This document shows positions 7,461 through 15,387 of a stretch of DNA of 63,906 nt, piece after piece. The notes beneath the pieces are model-generated. The model was not told the DNA's origin. It did not search any database and saw only the letters and a program-made list of their open reading frames with translations. Made by a program: the position numbers and the translations under genes. The stretch lies in contig REBS01000185.1 of assembly GCA_007692605.1 (NCBI GenBank), positions 1 through 63,906 of the forward strand, written 5' to 3'. This DNA comes from Gemmatimonadales bacterium (GTDB taxonomy: Bacteria; Gemmatimonadota; Gemmatimonadetes; Longimicrobiales; Gaopeijiaceae). The stretch's first letter is position 1; every line of letters starts with the position of its first letter.

Positions 7461-8570
7461 ATGACGCGGTTACTCGGCGGTTCGATCCTGGGATCGATCC
7501 TGTTTCTGGGGATCGTCGCTGGTGCCGAGTCCCAGGTGATCGAGGACTGCGAGGAGCCCTGCGGAATCGAGGTGACCGAGATCGCGATGCTCGGAGGTGA
7601 CGACGCCGGAGTCGGATTCGTCGGACGCCCCCGATCGGTGGCCCGGCTGAGTGACGGCCGATTTCTTCTGGCGGACTTCCACGATCAGGATCGCATCAAG
7701 GTCTACGCACCCGACGGGAGATACGAGCGCTCTATTGGCCGACGGGGCGAGGGGCCAGGAGAGTTCTTGTCTGTGGCGTCCGTTTCCCGGCTACCCGGAG
7801 ACACTGTCGAGGCGTACGACTCTTCCCTCCAGAGGGTTGTGCGCCTGACCCCTGGTTTCGAGGTGGCTGGAACCCAGAGACTTGAGATGGTCGGCGGGGG
7901 GATGGCGAAGACAAGGCTTGCGGGTGGATGGCGCATCATGAATCAGATGTTGAGGACACCTGAAAGCGCGGGACTACCGATTCATGCCTGGGATCGGGAT
8001 GGGGCTTTCGTTCGGTCGTTCGGCGCCAATCCCCCTATTGAGGATCTCCGCAACAGCCACCTGCACTTCCGGCACCTTGCACCTGCGTCCGATTCGGCTG
8101 TGTGGTCCGCCCATCGGATCCGATACGTGATCGAGGAATGGAATGTAAACGGGACCATGGTGCGCGAATTTACACGGGAGGTGCCTTGGTTCCTCCCGGG
8201 CGAGCGTGGTGGCTTTGTGGACCCAGAGTCACCGCCGAATCCGGAACTGGGTCCGATTCATTCGGATCGAGCCGGCTTGCTCTGGGTCGTGGTACAGGTC
8301 CCGAGCGCGAATTGGGAAGAGGCTCTCGAAATGCTACCGGATCCCTACGGCCGGCCCCAGTTGGTGCCCGGCAACCCACGCCAATACCAGGATTCGGTCA
8401 TCGAGGTGATCAACCCGAGCACTGGACGCGTCGTAGCGCGTACTCGGACCGACCACCGGATTAGAGGATTCGTCGAGGACGGGATGGTCTACACCTATGA
8501 CGAGACCGAGTCGATGGAACCGGTAGTGAGGATTCTGAAACTCAAGTTGGCCGCAGGTACCTTTCACTGA
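7461..8570 (+). CDS. Secreted six-bladed beta-propeller protein
   Basis: The protein of about 369 residues has a signal peptide (LLGGSILGSILFLGIVAGAES) and propeller blade motifs (DGRFLLADFHDQDRIKVY, GRRGEGPGEFLSV, DRAGLLWVVVQ). It is the third complete member of the family in the window. The ATG at 7461 has GGGAG 10 nt upstream. A second in-frame ATG at 7452 is only 1 nt from that site and is less likely. Two cysteines follow the signal peptide (EDCEEPC). A hairpin lies 13 bp after the stop. Confidence 0.8.
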   Translation: MTRLLGGSILGSILFLGIVAGAESQVIEDCEEPCGIEVTEIAMLGGDDAGVGFVGRPRSVARLSDGRFLLADFHDQDRIKVYAPDGRYERSIGRRGEGPGEFLSVASVSRLPGDTVEAYDSSLQRVVRLTPGFEVAGTQRLEMVGGGMAKTRLAGGWRIMNQMLRTPESAGLPIHAWDRDGAFVRSFGANPPIEDLRNSHLHFRHLAPASDSAVWSAHRIRYVIEEWNVNGTMVREFTREVPWFLPGERGGFVDPESPPNPELGPIHSDRAGLLWVVVQVPSANWEEALEMLPDPYGRPQLVPGNPRQYQDSVIEVINPSTGRVVARTRTDHRIRGFVEDGMVYTYDETESMEPVVRILKLKLAAGTFH

Positions 8571-8583
8571 ACCGGCTCCCGAG

Positions 8584-8626
8584 GGGACACCCTGGTGATC
8601 CCGACTGAGGGCGACCAGGGGGTCCC
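8584..8626 (+). terminator. Hairpin after propeller gene, possible terminator
   Basis: GGGAC-A-CCCTGGT (8584-8596) pairs with ACCAGGG-G-GTCCC (8614-8626), giving 12 paired bases around one A/G mismatch and a 17-nt loop. No T-tract follows, so intrinsic termination is uncertain. Confidence 0.4.
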
Positions 8627-8765
8627 GCAACTCGCGCGCCTCGTCCGGCATCGCCCCTGAACGGGTCGGTTCCGCCCGGCCGCCCCCCCTTGCGCCGAAC
8701 CGCCATTCTGCCGCTCTTTAGAGCCGGTCCGAAAGGCTGGTCCGGCCGCGAGGCCTTGGCGAGCG

Positions 8766-8826
8766 AGGAAAAGTCACCGAAACCTCATCTCGTCTGGCCG
8801 GAAAATCCGAGCCTGTCTGAATTTCA
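8766..8826 (+). repeat. Dispersed repeat, copy B (IS-end-like)
   Basis: AGGAAAAGTCACCGAAACC... (8766-8797) matches 5013-5044 at 30 of 32 positions in the same orientation. The similarity continues past a gap (GGAAAATC...TGAATTTC). No transposase is adjacent. With copy A it brackets the tRNA fragment, the serine hydrolase and one propeller gene. Confidence 0.55.
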
Positions 8827-8841
8827 CCGAGGAGGCGGACG

Positions 8842-9306
8842 ATGCGCGTATCGGTTGTGGGTCCCGAAGGGCCGGTTCGTCCGGCGACTCTCTCGGGCCG
8901 GGGGGCGCCGACGGCGGTGATCCTCGTCCTGGCCCTGATCTCGATCGGGTGCGCTCCCCTCGGTCTGGGGGAGTCGGAGTCCGAGATTCTCCGGATTGAT
9001 GGAGAGTACACTGGCACCCTGAGCATCCAGGGCCAGCAGCTCTTCGGGTCGCTGACGATCGATCAGGAGGCCGATCACCTGGAGCTGAGCTTCCATTTCG
9101 CCGAGGCCGGGATCCAGGCGTCGGGCGAGGGACGGGTGACGCCCTCGGGGTTCAGCGCCGAGGTGCCGTACGCGATCACCTGTCCGGGCGAGGCGACCTT
9201 CGAAGGGGTCAAGGACCCGAGGGACCGGGCCCTGTCGGGGAATGTCTCGGTCTCGGACTGTAATGGGACGAGCAGCGGGACCTTCCGCTTCTCACCGCGC
9301 CGATGA
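8842..9306 (+). CDS. Small predicted lipoprotein of unknown function
   Basis: The 154-residue protein starts at ATG 8842 with GAGGAGG about 7 nt upstream. A hydrophobic segment ends in a lipobox-like ISIGC near residue 37, so the mature protein would be lipid-anchored. The rest is beta-rich with no recognised domain (GEYTGTLSIQGQQLFGSL). It contains a cysteine pair (ITCPG, VSDCNG) that could form a disulfide. The next gene starts 10 bp later, so the two are probably co-transcribed. Confidence 0.65.
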   Translation: MRVSVVGPEGPVRPATLSGRGAPTAVILVLALISIGCAPLGLGESESEILRIDGEYTGTLSIQGQQLFGSLTIDQEADHLELSFHFAEAGIQASGEGRVTPSGFSAEVPYAITCPGEATFEGVKDPRDRALSGNVSVSDCNGTSSGTFRFSPRR

Positions 9307-9316
9307 TGGAGCCCAA

Positions 9317-10189
9317 ATGAAGGTCCTGATCGCCGGGTGCGGGTATGTGGGTACCGAGCTGGGACTCCGCCTCGGGGCCGAGGGGCACGAGGTGTGGGGG
9401 CTCCGGCGCGATCCTTCGGGGCTTCCGGAACCGATCCGGCCGCTCGCTGCCGATCTCCTCGATCCCCATCTGGCGGACCGCCTTCCCGAGGTGGATCACG
9501 TCGTATACGCCGCGGCGGCCAACGTCTCGAGTCCCGAGGGCTACCGCACGATCTACGTGCGCGGGGTCGAGAACCTCCTGGCGGCCCTCGCCCACTCGGA
9601 CCAGACCCGGGTCGAGCGTTTTCTCTTCGTCTCGTCGACCGCCGTCTACGGAGACAGCGGGGGAGACTGGGTCGACGAGCGGACCCCGCCCGCTCCCGAG
9701 AACTTTCGGGGCTCCGAGGTCCTCGACGGCGAACACACTGCCCTCGAGTCCTCGATTCCCGCGGCCGTCCTCCGCCTCGGGGGAATCTACGGCCCCGGGC
9801 GCACCCGGCTGATCGAGATGGTCCGCCGGGGTCGGGCCCGCTGTCCCGGCGAGGGCCCGATCTGGTCGAACCGGATCCATCGCGACGACGCGGCCGAGGC
9901 CCTGCGGCACCTGTTGACCCTTCCGACCCTCGATCCGATCTACCTGGGGGTCGACGATCACCCGACGCCTCTCTGTAAGGTCTATCGGGGGGTGGCCCAG
10001 ATGGTCGGCGCACCCGAGCCGACGGTCGACCCCGAGCTGGGGCGCGACCGATCGAACAAGCGCTGCTCGAACCGGCTCCTGCGCGAGTCGGGCTTCACCT
10101 TCGCGTACCCCTCCTTCCGTGAGGGATACCGTGCGCTGCTCGCCACCGAGGCGGGAGAGGGAGGGGCAGGGGAGCGGCAGGACCGGTGA
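9317..10189 (+). CDS. NAD-dependent epimerase/dehydratase-like (atypical extended SDR)
   Basis: The 290-residue Rossmann protein opens with the NAD(P)-binding motif GCGYVGTELG and has FVSSTAVYGD at the usual active-site strand. The canonical Y-x-x-x-K is absent: the position is filled by a segment like FRGSEVLDGEHTAL. This is seen in the atypical SDR group that includes E. coli YeeZ. Reaction and substrate are unknown, and a nucleotide-sugar role is possible. ATG 9317 starts at the glycine motif; the open frame begins at 9242 inside the upstream gene. It overlaps the following transporter by 4 bp (GTGA). Confidence 0.75.
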   Translation: MKVLIAGCGYVGTELGLRLGAEGHEVWGLRRDPSGLPEPIRPLAADLLDPHLADRLPEVDHVVYAAAANVSSPEGYRTIYVRGVENLLAALAHSDQTRVERFLFVSSTAVYGDSGGDWVDERTPPAPENFRGSEVLDGEHTALESSIPAAVLRLGGIYGPGRTRLIEMVRRGRARCPGEGPIWSNRIHRDDAAEALRHLLTLPTLDPIYLGVDDHPTPLCKVYRGVAQMVGAPEPTVDPELGRDRSNKRCSNRLLRESGFTFAYPSFREGYRALLATEAGEGGAGERQDR

Positions 10190-11844
10190 GCCTCGCGGTC
10201 CTCGCCGTCATCCTCGGCGGCGTCGGGATCTTCCTGACTGGGATCATCCTCCTGACCGAGGGGCTCAAGGCCTCGGCGGGTGATGCCCTCCGCTCCGGTC
10301 TTCAGCGCTTCGCCCGCTCCCCGGCGCGGGCCGTGGGCTCCGGCGCCGCGGTCACGGCCCTCGTCCAGTCGTCGTCGGCGACCACGATCACCACGATCGG
10401 GTTCGTGAGCGCCGGCCTCCTCACCTTCCCCCAGGCGGTGGGGCTGATCTTCGGGGCCAACCTCGGGACCACGAGCACCGGCTGGATCGTGTCCCTGCTC
10501 GGCCTCAAGATCTCGGTGGGGGCCATCGCCCTTCCCCTCGTGGGCGTCGGGGCGCTGATCCGACTCCTGGGCCGGGAGCGGATCGCGCACGCGGGGATGG
10601 CGCTCGTCGGCTTTGGCCTGATCTTCGTGGGGATCGACACCCTGCAGGTGGGGATGGAGGGGCTGGCCGAGTCCCTGGATCCCGGGTCCTTTCCCGGCGC
10701 CACCCTGACCGGCCGGATCCTCCTGGTGGGGATCGGGCTCGTGATGACGGTGGTCATGCAGTCCTCGTCCGCGGCGGTCGCCACCACCCTGACCGCGCTG
10801 CACTCCGGCACGATCGGGCTGGACCAGGCCGCACTCCTCGTGATCGGGCAGAACCTGGGGACCACGGTGAAGGCGGCGCTCGCCGCGATCGGGGGGTCGG
10901 TCCCCGTGCGGCGGACCGCCGCCGCACACATCCTGTTCAACGTGTTCACGGCGGCGCTGGGGCTCGTCTTCCTGCCCCTCCTCCTGGCCGGATCGGTCGC
11001 CGTGGTCGGCGACGGGGATCCGGCGGTGGCGATCGCGCTCTTCCACAGCGCCTTCAACCTCCTGGGGGTCGTGGTTCTCTTCCCCTTCCTGACCCCCTTC
11101 GCGGGCTGGGTGGAACGGCTCGTCCCCGAGACCCGAATCCGACTCACCCGCTCCCTCGACCCCTCGCTCACCGAGATCCCCTCGGTGGCCGTCGAAGCGG
11201 CCCGTCGGGCCGGCGTCGAGATCGCATACGAACTCTTCAAAGAGGGGGCGGACGCGCTCGACCACGTCACGGTCCAGGGGCGTGGCGGGGGGTCCGACGA
11301 GGAGTCGGCGGGCGAGGCGCTCATCCGCCTGCGGGCGTTTCTAACGAGCATTCACACCCCCATGGGGGAGCGTGAACTCTTTGGGCGGCACCTGGCGACC
11401 CTTCACGCAACCGATCACCTGGAGCGCTATCGAAGGGCGCTCCTCGATTCGGGCGAGGTCGACCCCGAGCTCGGCGTCCGAGCGTCGAGGGCGCTGCGAG
11501 GCTGGCGCGGCCGGATCGACCTCGACCAGGAGTCACCGGCCGATCCGGCCGAACTCGAGAGCTGCTCCGCGGCCGTGGCGACAGAGCGGAAATCGCGGCG
11601 GGCCCGGCTCCTGCAGGAAGCGGCGGCGGGAAAGCTCGACGCCGAGGCGATCCGACGCGAAGTGGATGGCCTTCTGCGCCTCGACCGCCTGATGTACCAC
11701 GCCTGGCGGGCGGCGCACCACCTGGGGCGGGCGGCCCCGGATCAGGAGGGAGCGGCCTGGGACGAGGTGCCGGAGGCGGAGGCCACTCCGGCCTCCAGCG
11801 ATGGAGCCGAAGCGGCCACCGGCGAGCCGAAGCCCAGCGTCTGA
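10186..11844 (+). CDS. Na/Pi cotransporter family protein (NptA-like)
   Basis: The 552-residue membrane protein has about nine hydrophobic segments in its first 310 residues and the two inverted-repeat QSSS motifs of the Na+/phosphate cotransporter family (VQSSSATTIT near residue 60, MQSSSAAVA near residue 190). The C-terminal 220 residues are soluble and helical, resembling the PhoU-like tail of bacterial NptA proteins. It would move phosphate across the inner membrane with sodium. The start is GTG 10186, overlapping the epimerase stop. Its last 103 bp overlap, tail to tail, with the ABC ATPase gene on the other strand. Confidence 0.85.
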   Translation: MSLAVLAVILGGVGIFLTGIILLTEGLKASAGDALRSGLQRFARSPARAVGSGAAVTALVQSSSATTITTIGFVSAGLLTFPQAVGLIFGANLGTTSTGWIVSLLGLKISVGAIALPLVGVGALIRLLGRERIAHAGMALVGFGLIFVGIDTLQVGMEGLAESLDPGSFPGATLTGRILLVGIGLVMTVVMQSSSAAVATTLTALHSGTIGLDQAALLVIGQNLGTTVKAALAAIGGSVPVRRTAAAHILFNVFTAALGLVFLPLLLAGSVAVVGDGDPAVAIALFHSAFNLLGVVVLFPFLTPFAGWVERLVPETRIRLTRSLDPSLTEIPSVAVEAARRAGVEIAYELFKEGADALDHVTVQGRGGGSDEESAGEALIRLRAFLTSIHTPMGERELFGRHLATLHATDHLERYRRALLDSGEVDPELGVRASRALRGWRGRIDLDQESPADPAELESCSAAVATERKSRRARLLQEAAAGKLDAEAIRREVDGLLRLDRLMYHAWRAAHHLGRAAPDQEGAAWDEVPEAEATPASSDGAEAATGEPKPSV

Positions 11845-12914
11845 CACGCATTCCGGACGACCGATGCGAAATCGGGGTCCAGTCGGAAGGACAGTTGCTC
11901 CCCCACGGCGTACCCGCGCGAGGGCGGCAGGTGGATCACGAGCTTGCGGTCCCCACCGTGCGCCGAGGGGATCGCCACCTCGGCCTCGACGTGGGCGCCC
12001 GTGTACACCGTCGAGAGGATCCGCCCGCGAAGCCCCCCCGCCTCGCTCGCCTCGAAGCCGTCGGGGCGAACCGAGACCATGACCTGGGTGCCGTTGGGCA
12101 TTCCCAGGCGATCGACCCGACAGAAGGACCCGAAGTCGGTCAGAACGCACCCGTCCTCGTTCTGGACCACGCCCTGCAAGAGGTTGGTCCGACCCACGAA
12201 GGTGGCCACGAAGACCGACTCGGGGTGCTTGTAGATCTCGCGCGGCGACCCGACCTGCTCGATCCGCCCCTGGTTCATCACGGCGACCCGGTCCGAGATC
12301 GCCAGGGCGTCTCGCTGGTCATGGCTGACGAAGATGCAGGTCACATTGGCGCGGCGCAGGATCTCGACGACCTCGTCGCGGACCTGGTCGCGCAGGTGCG
12401 CGTCGAGGTTCGAGAAGGGCTCGTCCATCAGCACGAGCAGCGGCTCCGGGGCGATCGCGCGTGCCAGCGCGACCCGCTGCTGCTGCCCCCCCGAGAGCTC
12501 GTGCGGGTATCGGTTGAAGTAGGGCCCGAGGTCGAGGATCTCGAGCACCTCGGAGGCGCGCTTCTTCCGGTCTCGCCGCGGGATCGCGTCGAGGCCGAAC
12601 ATCACGTTGCGCCCGACCGTCAGGTGGGGGAAGAGGGCGTAGTCCTGAAAGACCATCCCGATCCCCCGCTTCTCGGGGGGAAGCCAGTCCGAGGGTCCGG
12701 CAGCGATTCGTCCACCCACCCGGATGATCCCTCCGTCGGGAACCTCGAATCCGGCGATCAGCCGGAGCGTGGTCGTCTTTCCGCACCCCGAGGGTCCGAG
12801 GAGGGTGAGGATCTCCCCCTCCCGAACGTCGAGCGAGACGTCCCTGACCGCTTCGACGGGCCCGGGCCAGTAGTGCTTCCTGACGCCTTCGAGTTGGATG
12901 ACGGGTCGAGTCAT
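11742..12914 (-). CDS. ABC transporter ATP-binding protein (FbpC/PotA type)
   Basis: The 390-residue ATPase has Walker A GPSGCGKTT (about residue 40), the Q-loop VFQDYALFPHLT, signature LSGGQQQR, Walker B VLMDEPFSNLD and switch HD. A TOBE-like regulatory domain follows (VRPDGFEASEAGG). This is the architecture of ATPases for ferric iron, polyamine, sulfate or sugar importers. No permease or binding protein is nearby, so the substrate cannot be assigned. The Ala/Ser-rich tail of about 30 residues overlaps the end of the NptA gene and may be dispensable. Confidence 0.85.
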   Translation of the reverse strand: MTRPVIQLEGVRKHYWPGPVEAVRDVSLDVREGEILTLLGPSGCGKTTTLRLIAGFEVPDGGIIRVGGRIAAGPSDWLPPEKRGIGMVFQDYALFPHLTVGRNVMFGLDAIPRRDRKKRASEVLEILDLGPYFNRYPHELSGGQQQRVALARAIAPEPLLVLMDEPFSNLDAHLRDQVRDEVVEILRRANVTCIFVSHDQRDALAISDRVAVMNQGRIEQVGSPREIYKHPESVFVATFVGRTNLLQGVVQNEDGCVLTDFGSFCRVDRLGMPNGTQVMVSVRPDGFEASEAGGLRGRILSTVYTGAHVEAEVAIPSAHGGDRKLVIHLPPSRGYAVGEQLSFRLDPDFASVVRNACQTLGFGSPVAASAPSLEAGVASASGTSSQAAPS

Positions 12915-13007
12915 GGACCGTGTCTGAAGTCCCGGAGGAGAGTCGGATGATTGAGAATCGTTTTCAACGGAGGGTCCTCCAAGGGTAGAAGCTCGTCGGG
13001 GGGTGTG

Positions 13008-14663
13008 TCAATCCGAGGTCTCGATCCCTCGCGGCCCGTGCTCGCGCACGAACTCGCCGTACGCCTCGATCTCGAGGCGGCGACGGGAGTCGTCCCAGCC
13101 GAGGGCCTGCCCCATGATTTCGGCGGCCCGGGGCGCCGCGGCTCGCCCCCCGCCCTCACCGAAGAGGAGGAGGGCCATGCGCCGGTCCAGCGCGTCGACG
13201 AGCGTCCGGGCGCCCTGTCGCAGGGCCAGCTCGACCTCGCCCTCGAAGGCGGGGAGCTCCGGGTGCAGGGGGGTGAAGGCGGAATAGCCCCGGGCGTGAC
13301 GGTCGAGCATCCACTCCAGTTCGGTTCCGTAGAGCATGTGCAGCCGGTCTCGCGGCTCCGGAGCGACCCCGGCTTGGTGAAGACGGTCGTTCACCCGGGC
13401 ACGGAAGTGGTCGATGGGCGCGGCCGGCGCGCCGGGAAGGGGGGGCTCGCTCCCCCCGATGCGCTCCGGGAGGGGGCGTCCCCGGGTTTCGGCGACCCGG
13501 CCCAGGATGCGGGTGGCCATCGGGCGGTAGGTCGTCAGCTTTCCCCCGGCCACCGTCACCAGCCCCGGGGGCGAGATCCACACCTCGTCGTGGCGCGACA
13601 TGTCCCGGGTACTCTTCCCCTCTTCGTAGATCAGGGGCCGGATCCCGGCCCAGGTCGCGACCACGTCGTCGCGGGTGATCCCGGCCTCGGGGAAGGCGTC
13701 GGCGGTGAGCGCGACCAGGTCGTCGATCTCGGAGCCTTCCGCGCGGGGCCGGTCCAGGTCCCCCTCAAAGGGGTCGTCCGACGTCCCCACGTACACCCAC
13801 GGTCCCCGGGGCATGACGAGTCCGCTGCGCCCCGAGGGGGAGCGAAGGAAGCTGGCGGCCTCGAGGGGGAGCCGATCCCGGCGAAGCAGAATGTGGATCC
13901 CCTTCGAGGGAATGATGCGCTTCGGCGTGGGCAGCTCGGAGCGGGTCAGCGTCTCCTGCGCCCAGGGCCCCGTCGCGTTCACGGTGACCTCGGCCTCGAC
14001 CATGAACTCCTCGTCGGTCTCGTGGTCGCGCACCCTGGCACCCACCACCCGACCTCCGGCCCGGACGAATCCGGTGGCCTCGACGTGGTTCATGACCACG
14101 GCGCCCAGCTCCGCGGCGCCCTCGACATTGGCCAGGGTGAAGCGTGCGTCGTCGGTCAGGTACTCGGGGTAGAGCACCGCGCCCTTCAGCGGGTCGCGCA
14201 GCCCGGGGAGGCGCTGTCGGGTTTCGGCGGCCGACAGTCGGCGGGAGCGCTCACCCTTCGGGCTTCCCGCGAGAAAGTCGAACAGGAAGAGCCCCGCCCG
14301 GATCTTGAGAAAGGATTCTCCCCCGAAGACCGGATACAGAAAGGGCAGGGGGTGAACGAGGTGAGGGGCCATCGCGAGAAGGGTCCTTCGCTCCCGTGCC
14401 GATTCGCGGACCATCCCGAACTGGAGATATTCCAGGTACCGCACGCCGCCGTGGATGATCTTCGACGAACGCGACGAGGTCCCCGCCCCGAAGTCAGACT
14501 TTTCGACCAGGGCCACCGACAGCCCCCGGAGGGCGGCTTCCCTGGCGACCCCCGCCCCCGTGATGCCTCCACCGATCACGAGCAGGTCGAAGCGGTCCTC
14601 CGAGAGCGCCGCCCGGGAGCGGGCGCGACCCTCGGGGGAGAGGGGCGGGGGGCTGGCCGGCAT
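13008..14663 (-). CDS. glpD: Glycerol-3-phosphate dehydrogenase (FAD)
   Basis: This 551-residue FAD enzyme oxidises sn-glycerol 3-phosphate to dihydroxyacetone phosphate and feeds electrons to quinone at the membrane. It has the N-terminal dinucleotide motif VIGGGITGAGVAREAALRG, then the GlpD hallmarks FGAGTSSRSSKIIHGGVRYL and, further on, TYRPMATR. The C-terminal helical domain (LYGTELEWMLDRHARG) is complete. Length is normal for the family. ATG 14663 is 5 nt after the DUF2911 stop; the open frame extends to 14717 inside that gene. No glycerol kinase or facilitator is adjacent. Confidence 0.9.
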   Translation of the reverse strand: MPASPPPLSPEGRARSRAALSEDRFDLLVIGGGITGAGVAREAALRGLSVALVEKSDFGAGTSSRSSKIIHGGVRYLEYLQFGMVRESARERRTLLAMAPHLVHPLPFLYPVFGGESFLKIRAGLFLFDFLAGSPKGERSRRLSAAETRQRLPGLRDPLKGAVLYPEYLTDDARFTLANVEGAAELGAVVMNHVEATGFVRAGGRVVGARVRDHETDEEFMVEAEVTVNATGPWAQETLTRSELPTPKRIIPSKGIHILLRRDRLPLEAASFLRSPSGRSGLVMPRGPWVYVGTSDDPFEGDLDRPRAEGSEIDDLVALTADAFPEAGITRDDVVATWAGIRPLIYEEGKSTRDMSRHDEVWISPPGLVTVAGGKLTTYRPMATRILGRVAETRGRPLPERIGGSEPPLPGAPAAPIDHFRARVNDRLHQAGVAPEPRDRLHMLYGTELEWMLDRHARGYSAFTPLHPELPAFEGEVELALRQGARTLVDALDRRMALLLFGEGGGRAAAPRAAEIMGQALGWDDSRRRLEIEAYGEFVREHGPRGIETSD

Positions 14664-14668
14664 CGGGC

Positions 14669-15301
14669 TCAGCTGCCCGTGGCGGTCACCGGAATCGTCA
14701 GGCGGGTGTGCTCCCACTCCATGACGAGCGAGGCGCTGCGGCTGCCGGCGTCCTCGAAGGTGAAGTCGAGGGTCTCGACGTGATCCTCGATCCGCTCACT
14801 CGAAAGCTGGACGGAGCCGACCTCCTGCGCGCGGACCTCGTCGGTGATCTGGATCCCCCAGTGCCCGGTCGACCGGGTCACGAAGAGCTCCCACTCCGTC
14901 TCGCCGGGGATGGTGTAGAGCGCGTAGCTGCCCGGCTCCAGGGCGAGTCCGCCGAGGGAGAGGGCCACGGTGGTGTGCAGCACGGTGGCCTCGTTCGCCC
15001 CGGTCCGCCAGATCGAGCCGAAGGGGACCGCCTCGCCGCCGATCATCGTGCGGCCGCGGGCCGACGGGGCTCCGTAGCAGAGCTTGACCGTACCACCGGC
15101 CAGCGAGACCGAGGTGGAATCGAGCGGGCTCGCCCGACCCTCCAGATCCATGTTGGGGCTCACCGTGCAGGTGGGGTCCTGCACCGAGACCACCGTCGAG
15201 GTGGCGAGGGAAGCGAATTCCGTGGCGGGCGCGGTCGGTGCCTCCGCCGGGAGGGGAAGGGTGAGCGAGAGCAGCGTGGCGAGTGTCGGGATGGTCATCA
15301 T
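14669..15301 (-). CDS. DUF2911 family secreted protein
   Basis: The 210-residue protein has a signal peptide (TLATLLSLTLPLPAEA). The DUF2911 core includes VKLCYGAPSARGRTMIGG, FGSIWRTGANEATVL and GSYALYTIPGETEWELF. The family is common in Bacteroidota and Gemmatimonadota; its function is unknown. ATG 15301 has GGAGGT upstream. The gene is 5 nt ahead of glpD on the same strand, so the two are probably co-transcribed. Confidence 0.85.
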   Translation of the reverse strand: MMTIPTLATLLSLTLPLPAEAPTAPATEFASLATSTVVSVQDPTCTVSPNMDLEGRASPLDSTSVSLAGGTVKLCYGAPSARGRTMIGGEAVPFGSIWRTGANEATVLHTTVALSLGGLALEPGSYALYTIPGETEWELFVTRSTGHWGIQITDEVRAQEVGSVQLSSERIEDHVETLDFTFEDAGSRSASLVMEWEHTRLTIPVTATGS

Positions 15302-15387
15302 GCTGAGGGTACCTCCGATGAAGGGGGTCGTGGGAATATCGAAATCGTATGGTGAAACGGCATCGAATCATGTGGTGCTCGTTCTGT

